Assembly: GCF_025175675.1 (NCBI RefSeq)
Contig: NZ_JANIOA010000046.1
Span: 1-32,034 of the forward strand
Reading direction: 5' to 3'
Length of the DNA: 32,034 bases
Source: Sedimenticola hydrogenitrophicus
GTDB taxonomy: Bacteria; Pseudomonadota; Gammaproteobacteria; Chromatiales; Chromatiaceae
A program made the translations under genes and the position numbers. The notes below the pieces were generated by a model. It saw only the letters and a program-made list of their open reading frames with translations. It ran no database searches and was not told the origin of the DNA. Of this stretch, positions 1-8,321 are shown piece by piece (the first letter of the stretch is position 1; every line of letters begins with the position of its first letter).

Positions 1-1
1 A

Positions 2-880
2 CTGATCCAGATCCTGAGTTCCGCGCCAAAACGGGAGTTCGTCCGCACCCGGCTCAATTTCGAATTGAAAGTGGCCGTGGGGGTGACCTCGATCCACTGC
101 CTGCTGATCGGCGACGGCACAGCGGAGGAACCGGCGGCCCCGCAACGGCCGGACCGGGGGCTGGAGTGGATGGATCAGCCGGCAGGCGACCTGCTTGACC
201 GCTCTTCCTACACCTTGGCGGGACACAAGCTGAGCCTGGAGGGATTTGATGAATCGATCCAGGAGACCATCATCGCGAGCAGTATCAATGAGCCGGGCTC
301 CGGACAGGGTGGCGCACCCCTCTGGGCATCCCGGCAATCCGCGCAGCAGCATGAGGCCTACGCCTGCAAGACCATTAACGAAAGCGCCGGCGGCTACTGC
401 ATCAACTGGCAGGGTATGCATGCCCCGAAGATCAAGATCGGCGAAGTCATCGGCGTACAATCGGCCACCAACAAGCGTCAGTTTGCGATCGGTATCAGCC
501 GCTGGGCGAGAAACCTGCCCGGCCAGGGACTGCAGCTTGGCCTGCAGATGATCGCCCCGAGCGCCGCCGCGGTGCTGATTCATTACCTGGCAGGCGATGA
601 CCCGGCCAGCCACCCGCACAAGGGCCTGCTGTTGCCGGAACTGGCGGCTACGGATCAATCCGCCTGTCTGATATTGCCCACCCTGCCGTTCAAAACCGGT
701 GATCTGGTGATGATCGTCAATGAGGAGGGGACCGAACGCAAGGCCAGACTCAACCGCCTGCTTGAAACGACCGGCGCCTTTGCCCAGTTTCACTTCAGCT
801 ACGCCGATGCGCAGACCGGCAACGGCGACAACCTGGCGGGTGACGAGACAGACTTCGACAATATCTGGCCCATGCTGTAG
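2..880 (+). CDS. FimW/PilZ-like c-di-GMP effector, C-terminal part (truncated by window edge)
   Basis: The frame is open from the first bases of the window, so the gene begins outside it. About 292 codons are visible, ending in TAG. The visible part has no signal peptide or membrane segment, suggesting a cytoplasmic protein. A stretch near residue 130 of the visible part, with SAGGYCINW followed by a segment on GEVIGVQ and the RQFAIGISRW motif, resembles a PilZ-like beta-barrel. The gene lies directly upstream of a FimX-like gene, the same arrangement as PA4958 (FimW) and FimX in Pseudomonas aeruginosa. FimW there is a c-di-GMP-binding protein needed for surface adaptation. The assignment rests on this synteny plus a weak motif match. 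The N-terminal half, which could confirm it, is missing. Confidence 0.5.
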   Translation: MIQILSSAPKREFVRTRLNFELKVAVGVTSIHCLLIGDGTAEEPAAPQRPDRGLEWMDQPAGDLLDRSSYTLAGHKLSLEGFDESIQETIIASSINEPGSGQGGAPLWASRQSAQQHEAYACKTINESAGGYCINWQGMHAPKIKIGEVIGVQSATNKRQFAIGISRWARNLPGQGLQLGLQMIAPSAAAVLIHYLAGDDPASHPHKGLLLPELAATDQSACLILPTLPFKTGDLVMIVNEEGTERKARLNRLLETTGAFAQFHFSYADAQTGNGDNLAGDETDFDNIWPML

Positions 881-924
881 CGATGCATGGGCCGTGGATT
901 CAATACACTGGACACCCGACACCT

Positions 925-3012
925 ATGAATGGATACGCCGAGACCGACATACCGATAAGCCTTTTGGTCATTGAGCCCTCCCTCAATGAGGCCGAGACCT
1001 ACATCAGTACATTGCGCAATGCCGGCCTGGTAATCCATCCCACATTTGCCGCGGATGAGGAGACATTGCTCGACCTCGCCGACGGCGACCAACCCGAACT
1101 GATCCTGCTCTCCCTGCCGGAGACCACCGACAAGCTGGCATCCACCACCCGGTTGTTCCGCGCCGCTTATCAGGACGCGCCTTATATCCTGCTCTACAAG
1201 GACGCGGAAACCAATCCGGAAATCCTGCTCCAGGCGATGCGTGACGGGGCACGGGACGTGGTCTCCAGCAGCGACCCGGACCATCTGCAGCTGGTGATCC
1301 GGCGCGAGTCGGAGGATCGGCGGGTGCGCCAGGAGCTGGCCCTGACGCGGCAGAAACTGAAAGAGGCCGAGGCGCGCTGCAATACCCTGATCGACAGCTC
1401 CCAGGATGCCATCGCCTATATACACGAAGGGATGCACATGCAGGCCAACCCGGCCTATCTGCAGATGTTCGGTTTCGTCGACATGGGTGAGCTGGAGGGA
1501 CTGCCTATCCTCGACATGGTCTCGCCCAAGGACCATAAACGGATCAAGTCGTTCCTCAGAACCCTGGGCGACGAGCACAGCGAACTCAGCATCGCCTGCC
1601 AGAACAGCGCCGGCGAGACCTTTGATGCGAAGCTGGATTTCTCGCCCGCCACCTACGACGGCGAACCCTGCACCCAGCTGGTGATCCGCAATGAGGCGCA
1701 GAGCAAGGAGCTTGAACAGACCATTGAACTGCTGAGCAACCAGGATTCCCAGACCGGCCTGTCCAACCGGCAGTATTTCATGGCCAAGATGGAACAGACG
1801 ATCGCGGCGCAGCGTGAAACCGGGGCAAGCTGTTCCCTGTTCTACATCGTGATCGATAGCTTCCGCGAGATCCGCGCTGAAATCGGCATCACCGCCAGTG
1901 ACCTGCTGCTCAAGGAGTTGGCACGGATTCTCGCCACCAACATCGACCAGGAGGAGCTGCTCTCGCGTTTCGGTGATCACACCTTCACCATTCTGAGCGA
2001 CAAGGCGAACCCGGTCGACGCGGAGGCCATGGCGGAGCGGTTGCGGCAACTGGTCGAGGCGTATGTCTATCAGCAGACCAATGCCACCTGCTGCATTGGC
2101 GTCACACTGCTGGATCAGGAGATCAGCGGCAGTCAGGATTTCATCAACCGCGCCTACAACGCCTACGAAGCGGCGCGCAATGCCGGCGGCAACCGCTGCT
2201 CACTCTACGAAGCCGGCGAGATGCAGGCCAGTTACGGGGAAGATAATACCGGCGATGAGGCGCGCATCAACGAGCTGATCCAGCATGCCCTGGAAAACGA
2301 CCGTTTCCGCCTGGTCTATCAACCGATCGTCAGCCTGCAGGGAGACAGCCGGGAACACTACGCGGTGCTGACCCGGCTGCTGGACAACAATAATGAGGAG
2401 ATCCTTCCCGACTACTTCATCCGCCATGCCAAGCAGGGGGAGCAGATGGCCAAAGTCGATCGTTGGGTCATCAACAGGGCGATCCAGGAGCTGGCGGAAC
2501 AGCGCAACGAGGGCAAGAAGGTCAACTTCTTCATCAATATCTCCAGCGCCGGCCTGGAAGATGACGGCATGCTGCTGTGGATCTGTGACTGCCTGCGCAA
2601 GCACAAGGCCAAGGGCCCCTGGATCACCTTCCAGATACATGAGCAGGAGCTGCGCAATCATATCCAGTCCGCGAAGAAACTGATCGAGGGCCTGAAAAAG
2701 ATCAAGTGCCAGCTGGCCATCGATCAGTTCGGCGCCAGCCCGAAGGCGGAAACCCTGTTAAAGCATCTGGCGGTGGATTTTGTGAAGTTCGATTTTGAAC
2801 TGATGCAGGAGCTGGCCTCCAGGCAGGACCAACAGGATCATCTGAATGAACTGAACGCACTGGCCAGGCAACACAACATCAAGACCATAGCCATGGGGGT
2901 GGAGGACGCCAACAGCCTGGCCATCCTCTGGACCGTCGGGGTCAATTACATCCAGGGCTATTTCCTCCAGGAGCCCTCGGAAAGCATCTCCTACGAGTTC
3001 AGCTCCGCCTAG
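925..3012 (+). CDS. fimX: FimX-like REC-PAS-GGDEF-EAL protein with degenerate catalytic motifs
   Basis: A cytoplasmic protein of 695 residues that probably acts as a c-di-GMP receptor for type IV pilus assembly or twitching. Domains from the chosen start: a receiver-like domain (about 8-125), a coiled linker, a PAS domain (about 153-265), a GGDEF domain (about 270-435) and an EAL domain (about 450-690). The GGDEF signature is replaced by RFGDHTF (348-354) and EAL by AVL (480-482), so neither cyclase nor phosphodiesterase activity is expected. FimX proteins are known to bind c-di-GMP in a degenerate EAL domain. The ATG at 925 is preferred because the protein then opens directly into the receiver strand, as FimX does. 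An upstream in-frame ATG at 883 adds 14 residues, and neither start has a strong ribosome site. It follows the FimW-like gene closely. Confidence 0.8.
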   Translation: MNGYAETDIPISLLVIEPSLNEAETYISTLRNAGLVIHPTFAADEETLLDLADGDQPELILLSLPETTDKLASTTRLFRAAYQDAPYILLYKDAETNPEILLQAMRDGARDVVSSSDPDHLQLVIRRESEDRRVRQELALTRQKLKEAEARCNTLIDSSQDAIAYIHEGMHMQANPAYLQMFGFVDMGELEGLPILDMVSPKDHKRIKSFLRTLGDEHSELSIACQNSAGETFDAKLDFSPATYDGEPCTQLVIRNEAQSKELEQTIELLSNQDSQTGLSNRQYFMAKMEQTIAAQRETGASCSLFYIVIDSFREIRAEIGITASDLLLKELARILATNIDQEELLSRFGDHTFTILSDKANPVDAEAMAERLRQLVEAYVYQQTNATCCIGVTLLDQEISGSQDFINRAYNAYEAARNAGGNRCSLYEAGEMQASYGEDNTGDEARINELIQHALENDRFRLVYQPIVSLQGDSREHYAVLTRLLDNNNEEILPDYFIRHAKQGEQMAKVDRWVINRAIQELAEQRNEGKKVNFFINISSAGLEDDGMLLWICDCLRKHKAKGPWITFQIHEQELRNHIQSAKKLIEGLKKIKCQLAIDQFGASPKAETLLKHLAVDFVKFDFELMQELASRQDQQDHLNELNALARQHNIKTIAMGVEDANSLAILWTVGVNYIQGYFLQEPSESISYEFSSA

Positions 3013-3023
3013 TCGGCTGCCGC

Positions 3024-4103
3024 ATGCAGTGTGCCCACTGTCATCACCAGATCGATGATCCGGAAGCACTGTTCTGTGCCCGGTGCGGTCACTCCCTCCG
3101 TCGCGAGGAACTCTGCCGTTGTTGCGGCAAACATCTGCAGGAGCAGGCAAACTTCTGTGACCGATGCGGCGCCCCGGCCGGCACGCTCCCTTCACATGGG
3201 GCCCGCCGGCACGCTCCCACCACCCTCCCCGACCTGCCCGAGGTCGCCCCCCTCAAGGGCGTTATCGAGGCGGAGGTCCGGCATCACCTAGAGGAGGCGC
3301 AGGTCAACCGCAGCATCGCGCGGGCAATCAGCGAGGAGAAGGCGCAACAGGCCAGGCTGCTGCAATACGGTCTGCGGGAAAATGACTGGATCGGGCTCTC
3401 GGGCGGGACCTTTCTGATGGGTTCACCCGAGGAGGAGAAGGACCGGTTTGAAAATGAGCGGCAGCACACGGTGTCGGTTAAGCGTTTTGAGATACTGAAG
3501 ACCCCCGTCACCTTTGCGATGTTCGATATCTTCTGCGACGGGACGCGACGCAGCCGGCCGCGCGATGAGACCTGGGGCCGGGGCGATCGGCCGGTAATCA
3601 ATGTCAGCTACTGGTCGGCCATGGACTACTGCCGCTGGCTGTCAAAACGTACCGGCACCCCGATCCGCCTGCCGACCGAGGCGGAGTGGGAATATGCCTG
3701 TCGCGCCGACACCACCACACCCTTCTGGAGCGGCGATTGTCTCTCGCCCGAACAGGCCAACTTCGATGGCAACTACACCTATGGTGGCAGCGGCAAGGGG
3801 CCTTCCCGCGGGCAGACAACACCGGTCAGCCGGTTCCCCGCCAACCCCTGGGGCCTGCACGACATGCACGGCAATATCTGGGAGTGGTGCGCCTCCGTCT
3901 ATGACGAACACTACAGCGGGCTGGAACAGCTGGATGCCGGCTACGACGCGGATGACCCGCGCGAGCGTGTGGTAAGGGGCGGCTCCTGGCACAACGTACC
4001 CGGTGGCCTGCGCTCCGCCTCGCGTAACAAACTGAGGCCGAACTACCACTATCTGAGGATCGGTTTCCGGATCGTGCGGGACGTGGAACACGCGGGCGGT
4101 TGA
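3024..4103 (+). CDS. Double zinc-ribbon protein with FGE-sulfatase (SUMF1-like) domain
   Basis: This 359-residue protein starts with two zinc ribbons: Cys3/Cys6 with Cys18/Cys21, and Cys31/Cys34 with Cys45/Cys48. A linker with a charged helix (about 78-115) follows. From about 118 to 353 there is a formylglycine-generating-enzyme fold, recognisable by GGTFLMGS, LPTEAEWEYACR, GLHDMHGNIWEWC, RVVRGGSW and IGFRIVRD. The two catalytic cysteines of true formylglycine-generating enzymes, expected after the GGSW segment, are absent: that stretch reads HNVPGGLRSASR. No sulfatase gene is nearby. It is therefore more likely a ligand- or protein-binding member of the family than a sulfatase activator. 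It lies 11 bases after the FimX-like gene and is probably co-transcribed. A link to c-di-GMP signalling is inference from position only. Confidence 0.75.
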   Translation: MQCAHCHHQIDDPEALFCARCGHSLRREELCRCCGKHLQEQANFCDRCGAPAGTLPSHGARRHAPTTLPDLPEVAPLKGVIEAEVRHHLEEAQVNRSIARAISEEKAQQARLLQYGLRENDWIGLSGGTFLMGSPEEEKDRFENERQHTVSVKRFEILKTPVTFAMFDIFCDGTRRSRPRDETWGRGDRPVINVSYWSAMDYCRWLSKRTGTPIRLPTEAEWEYACRADTTTPFWSGDCLSPEQANFDGNYTYGGSGKGPSRGQTTPVSRFPANPWGLHDMHGNIWEWCASVYDEHYSGLEQLDAGYDADDPRERVVRGGSWHNVPGGLRSASRNKLRPNYHYLRIGFRIVRDVEHAGG

Positions 4104-4219
4104 CACCCGAAGCACGAAGCGTGGGCTCGAACAGCGCGGCCACCCTCCACTCCCGCGCCCGGGGCGTTCATTAGAGCCGATCCAATGCACCACGGAGACC
4201 CAGAGAACTCGGCGGTGGA

Positions 4220-4426
4220 GTAACTACTCGCGGAGTGATTGGCCTGCCTTGTTGGCCGATCTTGATGGCGCCTCGAATCCGGCCCCTTTTTCAGATTCAA
4301 GCCTGCCCTTGTTTGAGCGAAGCGAGTTTGGGCAGGCGCTGAAAATGGGGCCGGATTCGAGGATACAAGCCATCGTGTGAGGCCGGCAAGGTAGGCCAAT
4401 CACTTACATACCGGGTGAGTAGTTGC
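4220..4426 (+). mobile_element. MITE-like palindromic repeat, copy 1 (carries a nested insert)
   Basis: The left arm begins GTAACTACTCG then CGGAGTGATTGGCCTGCC. The right arm ends in the inverted form with an extra 8 bases, finishing GTGAGTAGTTGC. The core has CCTTGTTGGCCGATCTTG on the left and ACAAGCCATCGTGTGAGGCC on the right, shared with copies 2 and 3. Flanking octamers GCGGTGGA and AAGATGGA match at 5 of 8 positions, possibly a decayed target duplication. An 89-base block (4271-4359) is extra relative to copy 2. No coding capacity. Confidence 0.85.
4271..4362. repeat. Palindromic insert nested in repeat copy 1
   Basis: The perfect 16-base inverted repeat CCTCGAATCCGGCCCC (4271-4286) pairs with 4347-4362. 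A second inverted pair lies inside it, GCCTGCCC (4301-4308) with GGGCAGGC (4330-4337). Aligning copy 1 with copy 2 shows continuous core sequence on both sides of 4271-4359. This block therefore looks like a secondary insertion into an existing element. Confidence 0.75.
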
Positions 4427-4497
4427 AAGATGGAAATGGTTGATCCAGTGCGGCAGCACGCAGGGGACGCGTTTTCCGCGCCGTCGCCAACCTGCAT

Positions 4498-4532
4498 AAA
4501 AAATCCGCGGCACCCGGAAGGATGGCGCGGAT
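4498..4532 (-). terminator. Rho-independent terminator downstream of livF
   Basis: Read on the minus strand, the stem ATCCGCG pairs with CGCGGAT around a 16-base loop and is followed directly by six T. It lies about 25 bases beyond the livF stop and closes the importer operon. The 7-bp stem is modest but GC-rich. Confidence 0.65.
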
Positions 4533-4556
4533 GTTTCAGGCCCGAATCGGGCCGGC

Positions 4557-5327
4557 TCAGATGGCCAGGTACTGCTGACGCAGTTCCTGGTTATCCAGCA
4601 CCTCCTGGGCCATTCCGTCAAACACCACCTGCCCCATATCCAGAATGATCGCCCGGTCCGCCAGGCGCAGGGCGGCGACCGCATTCTGCTCAACAATAAT
4701 GGTGGTGATACCGAGCTTTTTAATACCATCCACGATCCGCTCGATCTCTTGCACGATAACCGGCGCCAGACCCTCGTAGGGTTCATCCAGCAACAGCAGC
4801 TTGATGTCCCGGGCCAGGGCACGGGCTACCGCCAGCATCTGCTGTTCGCCGCCGGAGAGGGTGGTGGCCTCCTGACTGCGCCGTTCCGCCAGGCGCGGAA
4901 AGTGTTCATAGATACGCTCAATGCTCCACCCGATCGGCGGCGCGATCTGCGACAGGATCAGGTTCTCCTCGACCGTCATGCCGGCGATGATACGCCGGTC
5001 TTCCGGAACCAGGGCGACGCCGTTCTGCGCGGCCTCGTGGGACTTCATGTTGTGCAGTGGTTTGTGGTCGAGCCAGATCTCCCCATGGGTCACCTGCGGG
5101 CTGTCCACCCGGGCTATAGAGCGCAGGGTCGACGTTTTGCCGGCACCATTGCGGCCCAGCAGGGCCAGCACCTCGCCCTCACGCACATCGAAACTGACCC
5201 CCTGCACGATATAGCTCTCGCCATAGTAGGAGTGGATATCCCAGCAGGAGAAGAACGCCGGATCAGAACCGGTACGGGTGACCGGCGTAACCGGATTGAC
5301 CCGATAGGATGCATTGATATTAGTCAT
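4557..5327 (-). CDS. livF: Branched-chain amino acid (HAAT) ABC transporter ATP-binding protein LivF
   Basis: One of two cytoplasmic ATPases that drive import of branched-chain amino acids, amides or similar solutes through LivHM. The 256-residue protein has Walker A GRNGAGKTS (58-66), ABC signature LSGGEQQ (157-163), Walker B LLLLDEP with the catalytic Glu at 182, and the LivF-typical YEGLAP right after it. About 30 extra N-terminal residues precede the usual family start. Its ATG overlaps the livG stop by four bases (ATGA), indicating translational coupling. It is the last gene of a five-gene operon and is followed by a terminator. The substrate cannot be told from the sequence. Confidence 0.92.
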   Translation of the reverse strand: MTNINASYRVNPVTPVTRTGSDPAFFSCWDIHSYYGESYIVQGVSFDVREGEVLALLGRNGAGKTSTLRSIARVDSPQVTHGEIWLDHKPLHNMKSHEAAQNGVALVPEDRRIIAGMTVEENLILSQIAPPIGWSIERIYEHFPRLAERRSQEATTLSGGEQQMLAVARALARDIKLLLLDEPYEGLAPVIVQEIERIVDGIKKLGITTIIVEQNAVAALRLADRAIILDMGQVVFDGMAQEVLDNQELRQQYLAI

Positions 5328-6082
5328 AGTTCAGCCCCTCCCAGATAGGCTTCCTGAACTTTCGGGTTACCGCGGATCTCATCCGGTGTGCCGCTGGCGA
5401 TAATCCGCCCCTGGGCCAGCACGCTGATGCGGTCGGCCAGACTGAACACCACGTGCATATCATGCTCGATGATAATCTTGGTCATACCACGTTCCTTGAT
5501 CCGCTTCAGCAGGTCGATGGTGCGGTTGGTGTCATGCCGTGCCATGCCGGCGGTCGGCTCATCCAGCAGCAACAGCCGGGGATGCTGAACCAGCCCCATG
5601 GCCAGTTCCAGCCGCCGCTTGTCGCCGCGGGACATGCTGCCGGCATGTTTATGGATATGCGCCTTCAACCCCATGTCCTCCAGGATATGCACCGCATCGG
5701 CCTCGATCCCCTTCTCCGCGGCCAGGCTGCCGAAGGCATTGAATTTGAAGGTGCCGTCACGCTTGGCCAGCGCGGGGATCATCACATTCTGCAGCACCGA
5801 AAGATCTGGAAAGATCTCCGGCGTCTGGAACACCCGCACCATCCCGGCGTGGTTGATCTCGTGGGGCTGCATGCCGATCATGTTCTTGCCATCGAACTCC
5901 ACCGTCCCACTGTCCGGGATCAGGCGGCCGATACAGCAGTTGAGCAGCGTGGATTTGCCGGCCCCGTTGGGACCGATGATGGCATGGGTCTTACCCTCTT
6001 CAATGTCCAGATTGATATCACCCAGGGCATGCAAACCGCCAAAGGTTTTATCGACATTCTTGATGCTTAATACAATACTCAT
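5324..6082 (-). CDS. livG: HAAT ABC transporter ATP-binding protein LivG
   Basis: The second ATPase of the importer, 252 residues when started at the ATG at 6082. This start is preceded by a clear AAGGAG site and lies 4 bases after the livM stop. The frame stays open upstream only because it overlaps livM. Walker A is GPNGAGKST (37-45) and Walker B LLLLDEPTAGM (about 170-180), the latter typical of LivG. The ABC signature reads MSRGDKRRLE instead of the usual LSGGQQR, so its Ser-Gly-Gly core is altered to Ser-Arg-Gly. The H-loop is in IIEHDMHVVF. ATPase activity is still expected, since all other motifs are intact. Confidence 0.92.
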   Translation of the reverse strand: MSIVLSIKNVDKTFGGLHALGDINLDIEEGKTHAIIGPNGAGKSTLLNCCIGRLIPDSGTVEFDGKNMIGMQPHEINHAGMVRVFQTPEIFPDLSVLQNVMIPALAKRDGTFKFNAFGSLAAEKGIEADAVHILEDMGLKAHIHKHAGSMSRGDKRRLELAMGLVQHPRLLLLDEPTAGMARHDTNRTIDLLKRIKERGMTKIIIEHDMHVVFSLADRISVLAQGRIIASGTPDEIRGNPKVQEAYLGGAEL

Positions 6083-6086
6083 CACA

Positions 6087-7223
6087 TCACTCCTTCTCTG
6101 CCGCCAGGGTCGCGGTGTTGGTGCCGGAGGACTGGACGAGCCGGCGCAGGAAGCCATTGGCACGGCGTATACCCTCCACCACACCGCCCGGCAGGAAGAT
6201 CACCACGATCATGAACAGCAGACCCAGGGTCAGATGCCAGCCGTCGCCAACGAACTCGCCGGTAATGGCCACCACGATATTCTCCAGCCAGTCGGGCAGG
6301 AAGGAGAATATCTCGTGCAAACGGCCATCATTCATCGCCGAGAAGATGTTCTCGAAATACTTGATGATACCGGCACCAAACAGCGGCCCAAGCAAGGTAC
6401 CCGTGCCACCCAGGATGGTCATCAGCACCACCTCGCCGGAGGCGGTCCACTGCATCCGCTCCGCACCCGCCAGCGGGTCGGTAATCGCCATCAGCGAACC
6501 TGCCAGTCCGGCGTACATACCGGAGATCACAAAGGCCGTCAGCAGATAGGGCCGGGTATTGAAACCGGTATACTTCATCCGGGTCTGATTGGATTTAATC
6601 GCCAACAGCTTCAATCCAAACGGTGACCGGAAGATGCGCAGGGAAATAAAGAAGGCGATAATCAACATCACCGCACAGAAATAGAACCCCGCGTAGCCGC
6701 TCATATCCAGACCGAAGAGGGTGGTCGAAGGCAGCCCCTGACCCGCGGGGCCATCCAGGATTCGCGGATCATTCATGGTCAACTGCAGGCCCGTCTCGCC
6801 ATTGGTAATCGGCGTCAACACCGAATAGGCCATGTTGTATGACATCTGCGCGAATGCCAGTGTCAGGATGGAAAAATAGATACCCGAGCGTCGCAGACTG
6901 ACATAGCCGATCACGACGGCAAACACCCCCGCCAACAGGGTGGCGAATATTACCGCGGGCAGTACGTTCATGGTCAACAGCTTGAACGACCATACCGCGG
7001 TATAGGAACCGACACCGAGAAACACGGCGTGGCCAAAAGAGAGATAGCCGGTCAGTCCAAACAGGATGTTGAAGCCGATGGCAAATATCCCGAAGATGGC
7101 GAACTTCTGCAGCAGATCCGGATACCCGGCACCGACCGGTGTAAGCCAGAGGGGGGCGGTCAGTACCACGGCGGTAAAAATCGCCATGATGACCCAATCA
7201 TTACGTATCGATGGCACAATCAT
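6087..7223 (-). CDS. livM: HAAT ABC transporter inner-membrane permease LivM
   Basis: The 378-residue integral membrane subunit pairs with LivH to form the channel. It has multiple hydrophobic helices over about 15-330 and the family-typical [20 protein letters not shown] segment near residue 55. [17 protein letters not shown] segment near residue 255 lies in the region that contacts the ATPases. The ATG at 7223 is preceded by GGAGGA. The livH stop ends one base upstream, so the two are tightly coupled. The C-terminal 35 residues are polar and probably cytoplasmic. Confidence 0.92.
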   Translation of the reverse strand: MIVPSIRNDWVIMAIFTAVVLTAPLWLTPVGAGYPDLLQKFAIFGIFAIGFNILFGLTGYLSFGHAVFLGVGSYTAVWSFKLLTMNVLPAVIFATLLAGVFAVVIGYVSLRRSGIYFSILTLAFAQMSYNMAYSVLTPITNGETGLQLTMNDPRILDGPAGQGLPSTTLFGLDMSGYAGFYFCAVMLIIAFFISLRIFRSPFGLKLLAIKSNQTRMKYTGFNTRPYLLTAFVISGMYAGLAGSLMAITDPLAGAERMQWTASGEVVLMTILGGTGTLLGPLFGAGIIKYFENIFSAMNDGRLHEIFSFLPDWLENIVVAITGEFVGDGWHLTLGLLFMIVVIFLPGGVVEGIRRANGFLRRLVQSSGTNTATLAAEKE

Positions 7224-7224
7224 A

Positions 7225-8241
7225 TCAATCCTCCATCACACCTTTGCGTCCCATCAGACCACGCGGCCTGACCAGGATGATAATTACCGCGACCAGATAG
7301 ATAATGATCTGGTCGATACCGGGGATGATGGCCTTGACTTCGTTCATCGAGGCGAACGACTGCAGGATACCAAGCAGGAACCCCGCGGCCACGGCGCCAC
7401 CCAGCGATCCCATGCCGCCGACCACCACGACCACGAACGAGAGCACCAGAAAATCCATACCCATATGGTAATCAGGAGGCAGGATCGGCGCGTACATGAC
7501 GCCGGCCAGTCCAGCCACGACAGCCGCGATACCAAAGACGATGGTGAAGCGGTGTTCGACATCGATGCCGAGCAGTCCGACCGTCTCCCGGTCATGCATG
7601 CCGGCCCGTACCACCATACCGAAAGTGGTAAATTGCAGGAACGCAAACACGGCAAAGATCACCGCACCCGAGAACAGCAGGTAGATCATGCGCCACCAGG
7701 GGTAGACCACCGATTCGCCAAGACCCAGCAGGACACCGATGGGCGCACTGCCGGAAACGATCCCGGGTGCCGGGCTGGGAATCGGGTTGGCGCCGAAGAA
7801 GGATTTGACGATCTCCTGCAGCACGATGGCCAGGCCGAAGGTGACCAGGATCTGCTCCGCGTGGCTCCGCTTGTAAAAATGGCGGATCAGGCCGCGCTCC
7901 ATCGCCAGCCCGATAAGCAGCATGATGGGCATCGCCAGCAGTATCGAGATCGGCACGGACCAGTCAATAATCGCCGTACCGAAATCGCCAAACCAGATTT
8001 CCAGGTAGGGCTGCTCTTTGTAGGCATCAAAGAAGGTAATGCTCTCGTCTTTTACCTTCATGGAAATGGTCAGGATTTTTTGTACGGTCACCGCGCAGAA
8101 CGCACCCAGCATGAACAGCGCCCCGTGGGCGAAGTTCACGACACCAAGCGTCCCGAACACGAGCGTCAGGCCCAGGGCAATCAGTGCATAGGCACCGCCC
8201 TTATCGAGGCCATTTAAGATCTGAAGAAGGATTGCATCCAT
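7225..8241 (-). CDS. livH: HAAT ABC transporter inner-membrane permease LivH
   Basis: The 338-residue permease opens with the family-typical [19 protein letters not shown] and [20 protein letters not shown] segments. Later it has [16 protein letters not shown]-like membrane strands (as [15 protein letters not shown]) and GLLGIDVEH, the ATPase-contact region. It carries a longer periplasmic or cytoplasmic loop (about 60-90, rich in charged residues) than Escherichia coli LivH. It is separated from the binding-protein gene by an 80-base gap with a strong palindrome, which probably lowers its expression relative to the binding protein. Confidence 0.92.
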   Translation of the reverse strand: MDAILLQILNGLDKGGAYALIALGLTLVFGTLGVVNFAHGALFMLGAFCAVTVQKILTISMKVKDESITFFDAYKEQPYLEIWFGDFGTAIIDWSVPISILLAMPIMLLIGLAMERGLIRHFYKRSHAEQILVTFGLAIVLQEIVKSFFGANPIPSPAPGIVSGSAPIGVLLGLGESVVYPWWRMIYLLFSGAVIFAVFAFLQFTTFGMVVRAGMHDRETVGLLGIDVEHRFTIVFGIAAVVAGLAGVMYAPILPPDYHMGMDFLVLSFVVVVVGGMGSLGGAVAAGFLLGILQSFASMNEVKAIIPGIDQIIIYLVAVIIILVRPRGLMGRKGVMED

Positions 8242-8278
8242 TACTGTTTACACACCGGAGATAGTCAAAGAATGGACA

Positions 8279-8306
8279 GTGCCGGCCGCCCGCGGGCGGC
8301 CGGCAC
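8279..8306. terminator. 28-base perfect palindrome between binding-protein gene and livH (attenuator candidate)
   Basis: GTGCCGGCCGCCC is followed by its exact inverted complement with essentially no loop. It sits in the 80-base gap after the binding-protein stop codon and before livH. Hairpins here commonly stabilise the upstream mRNA or cause partial termination, so that binding protein is made in excess. No strict U-tract follows on the minus strand, so full termination is unlikely. Confidence 0.6.
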
Positions 8307-8321
8307 ACGCACAACAGCGGA

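Larger units (their letters stand above)
4104..4556. other. Intergenic region between convergent genes; no gene seen
   Basis: This gap separates the 3' ends of the zinc-ribbon/FGE gene (plus) and livF (minus). It holds one palindromic mobile repeat (4220-4426) and the livF terminator (about 4498-4532), both listed separately. A short palindrome, GGCCCGAATCGGGCC at 4539-4553, lies just beyond livF. I see nothing gene-like in the remainder. Confidence 0.7.

Noticed and set aside
3024-4103. Annotation as a sulfatase-activating formylglycine-generating enzyme
   Set aside because: The catalytic cysteines are missing and no sulfatase gene is nearby.
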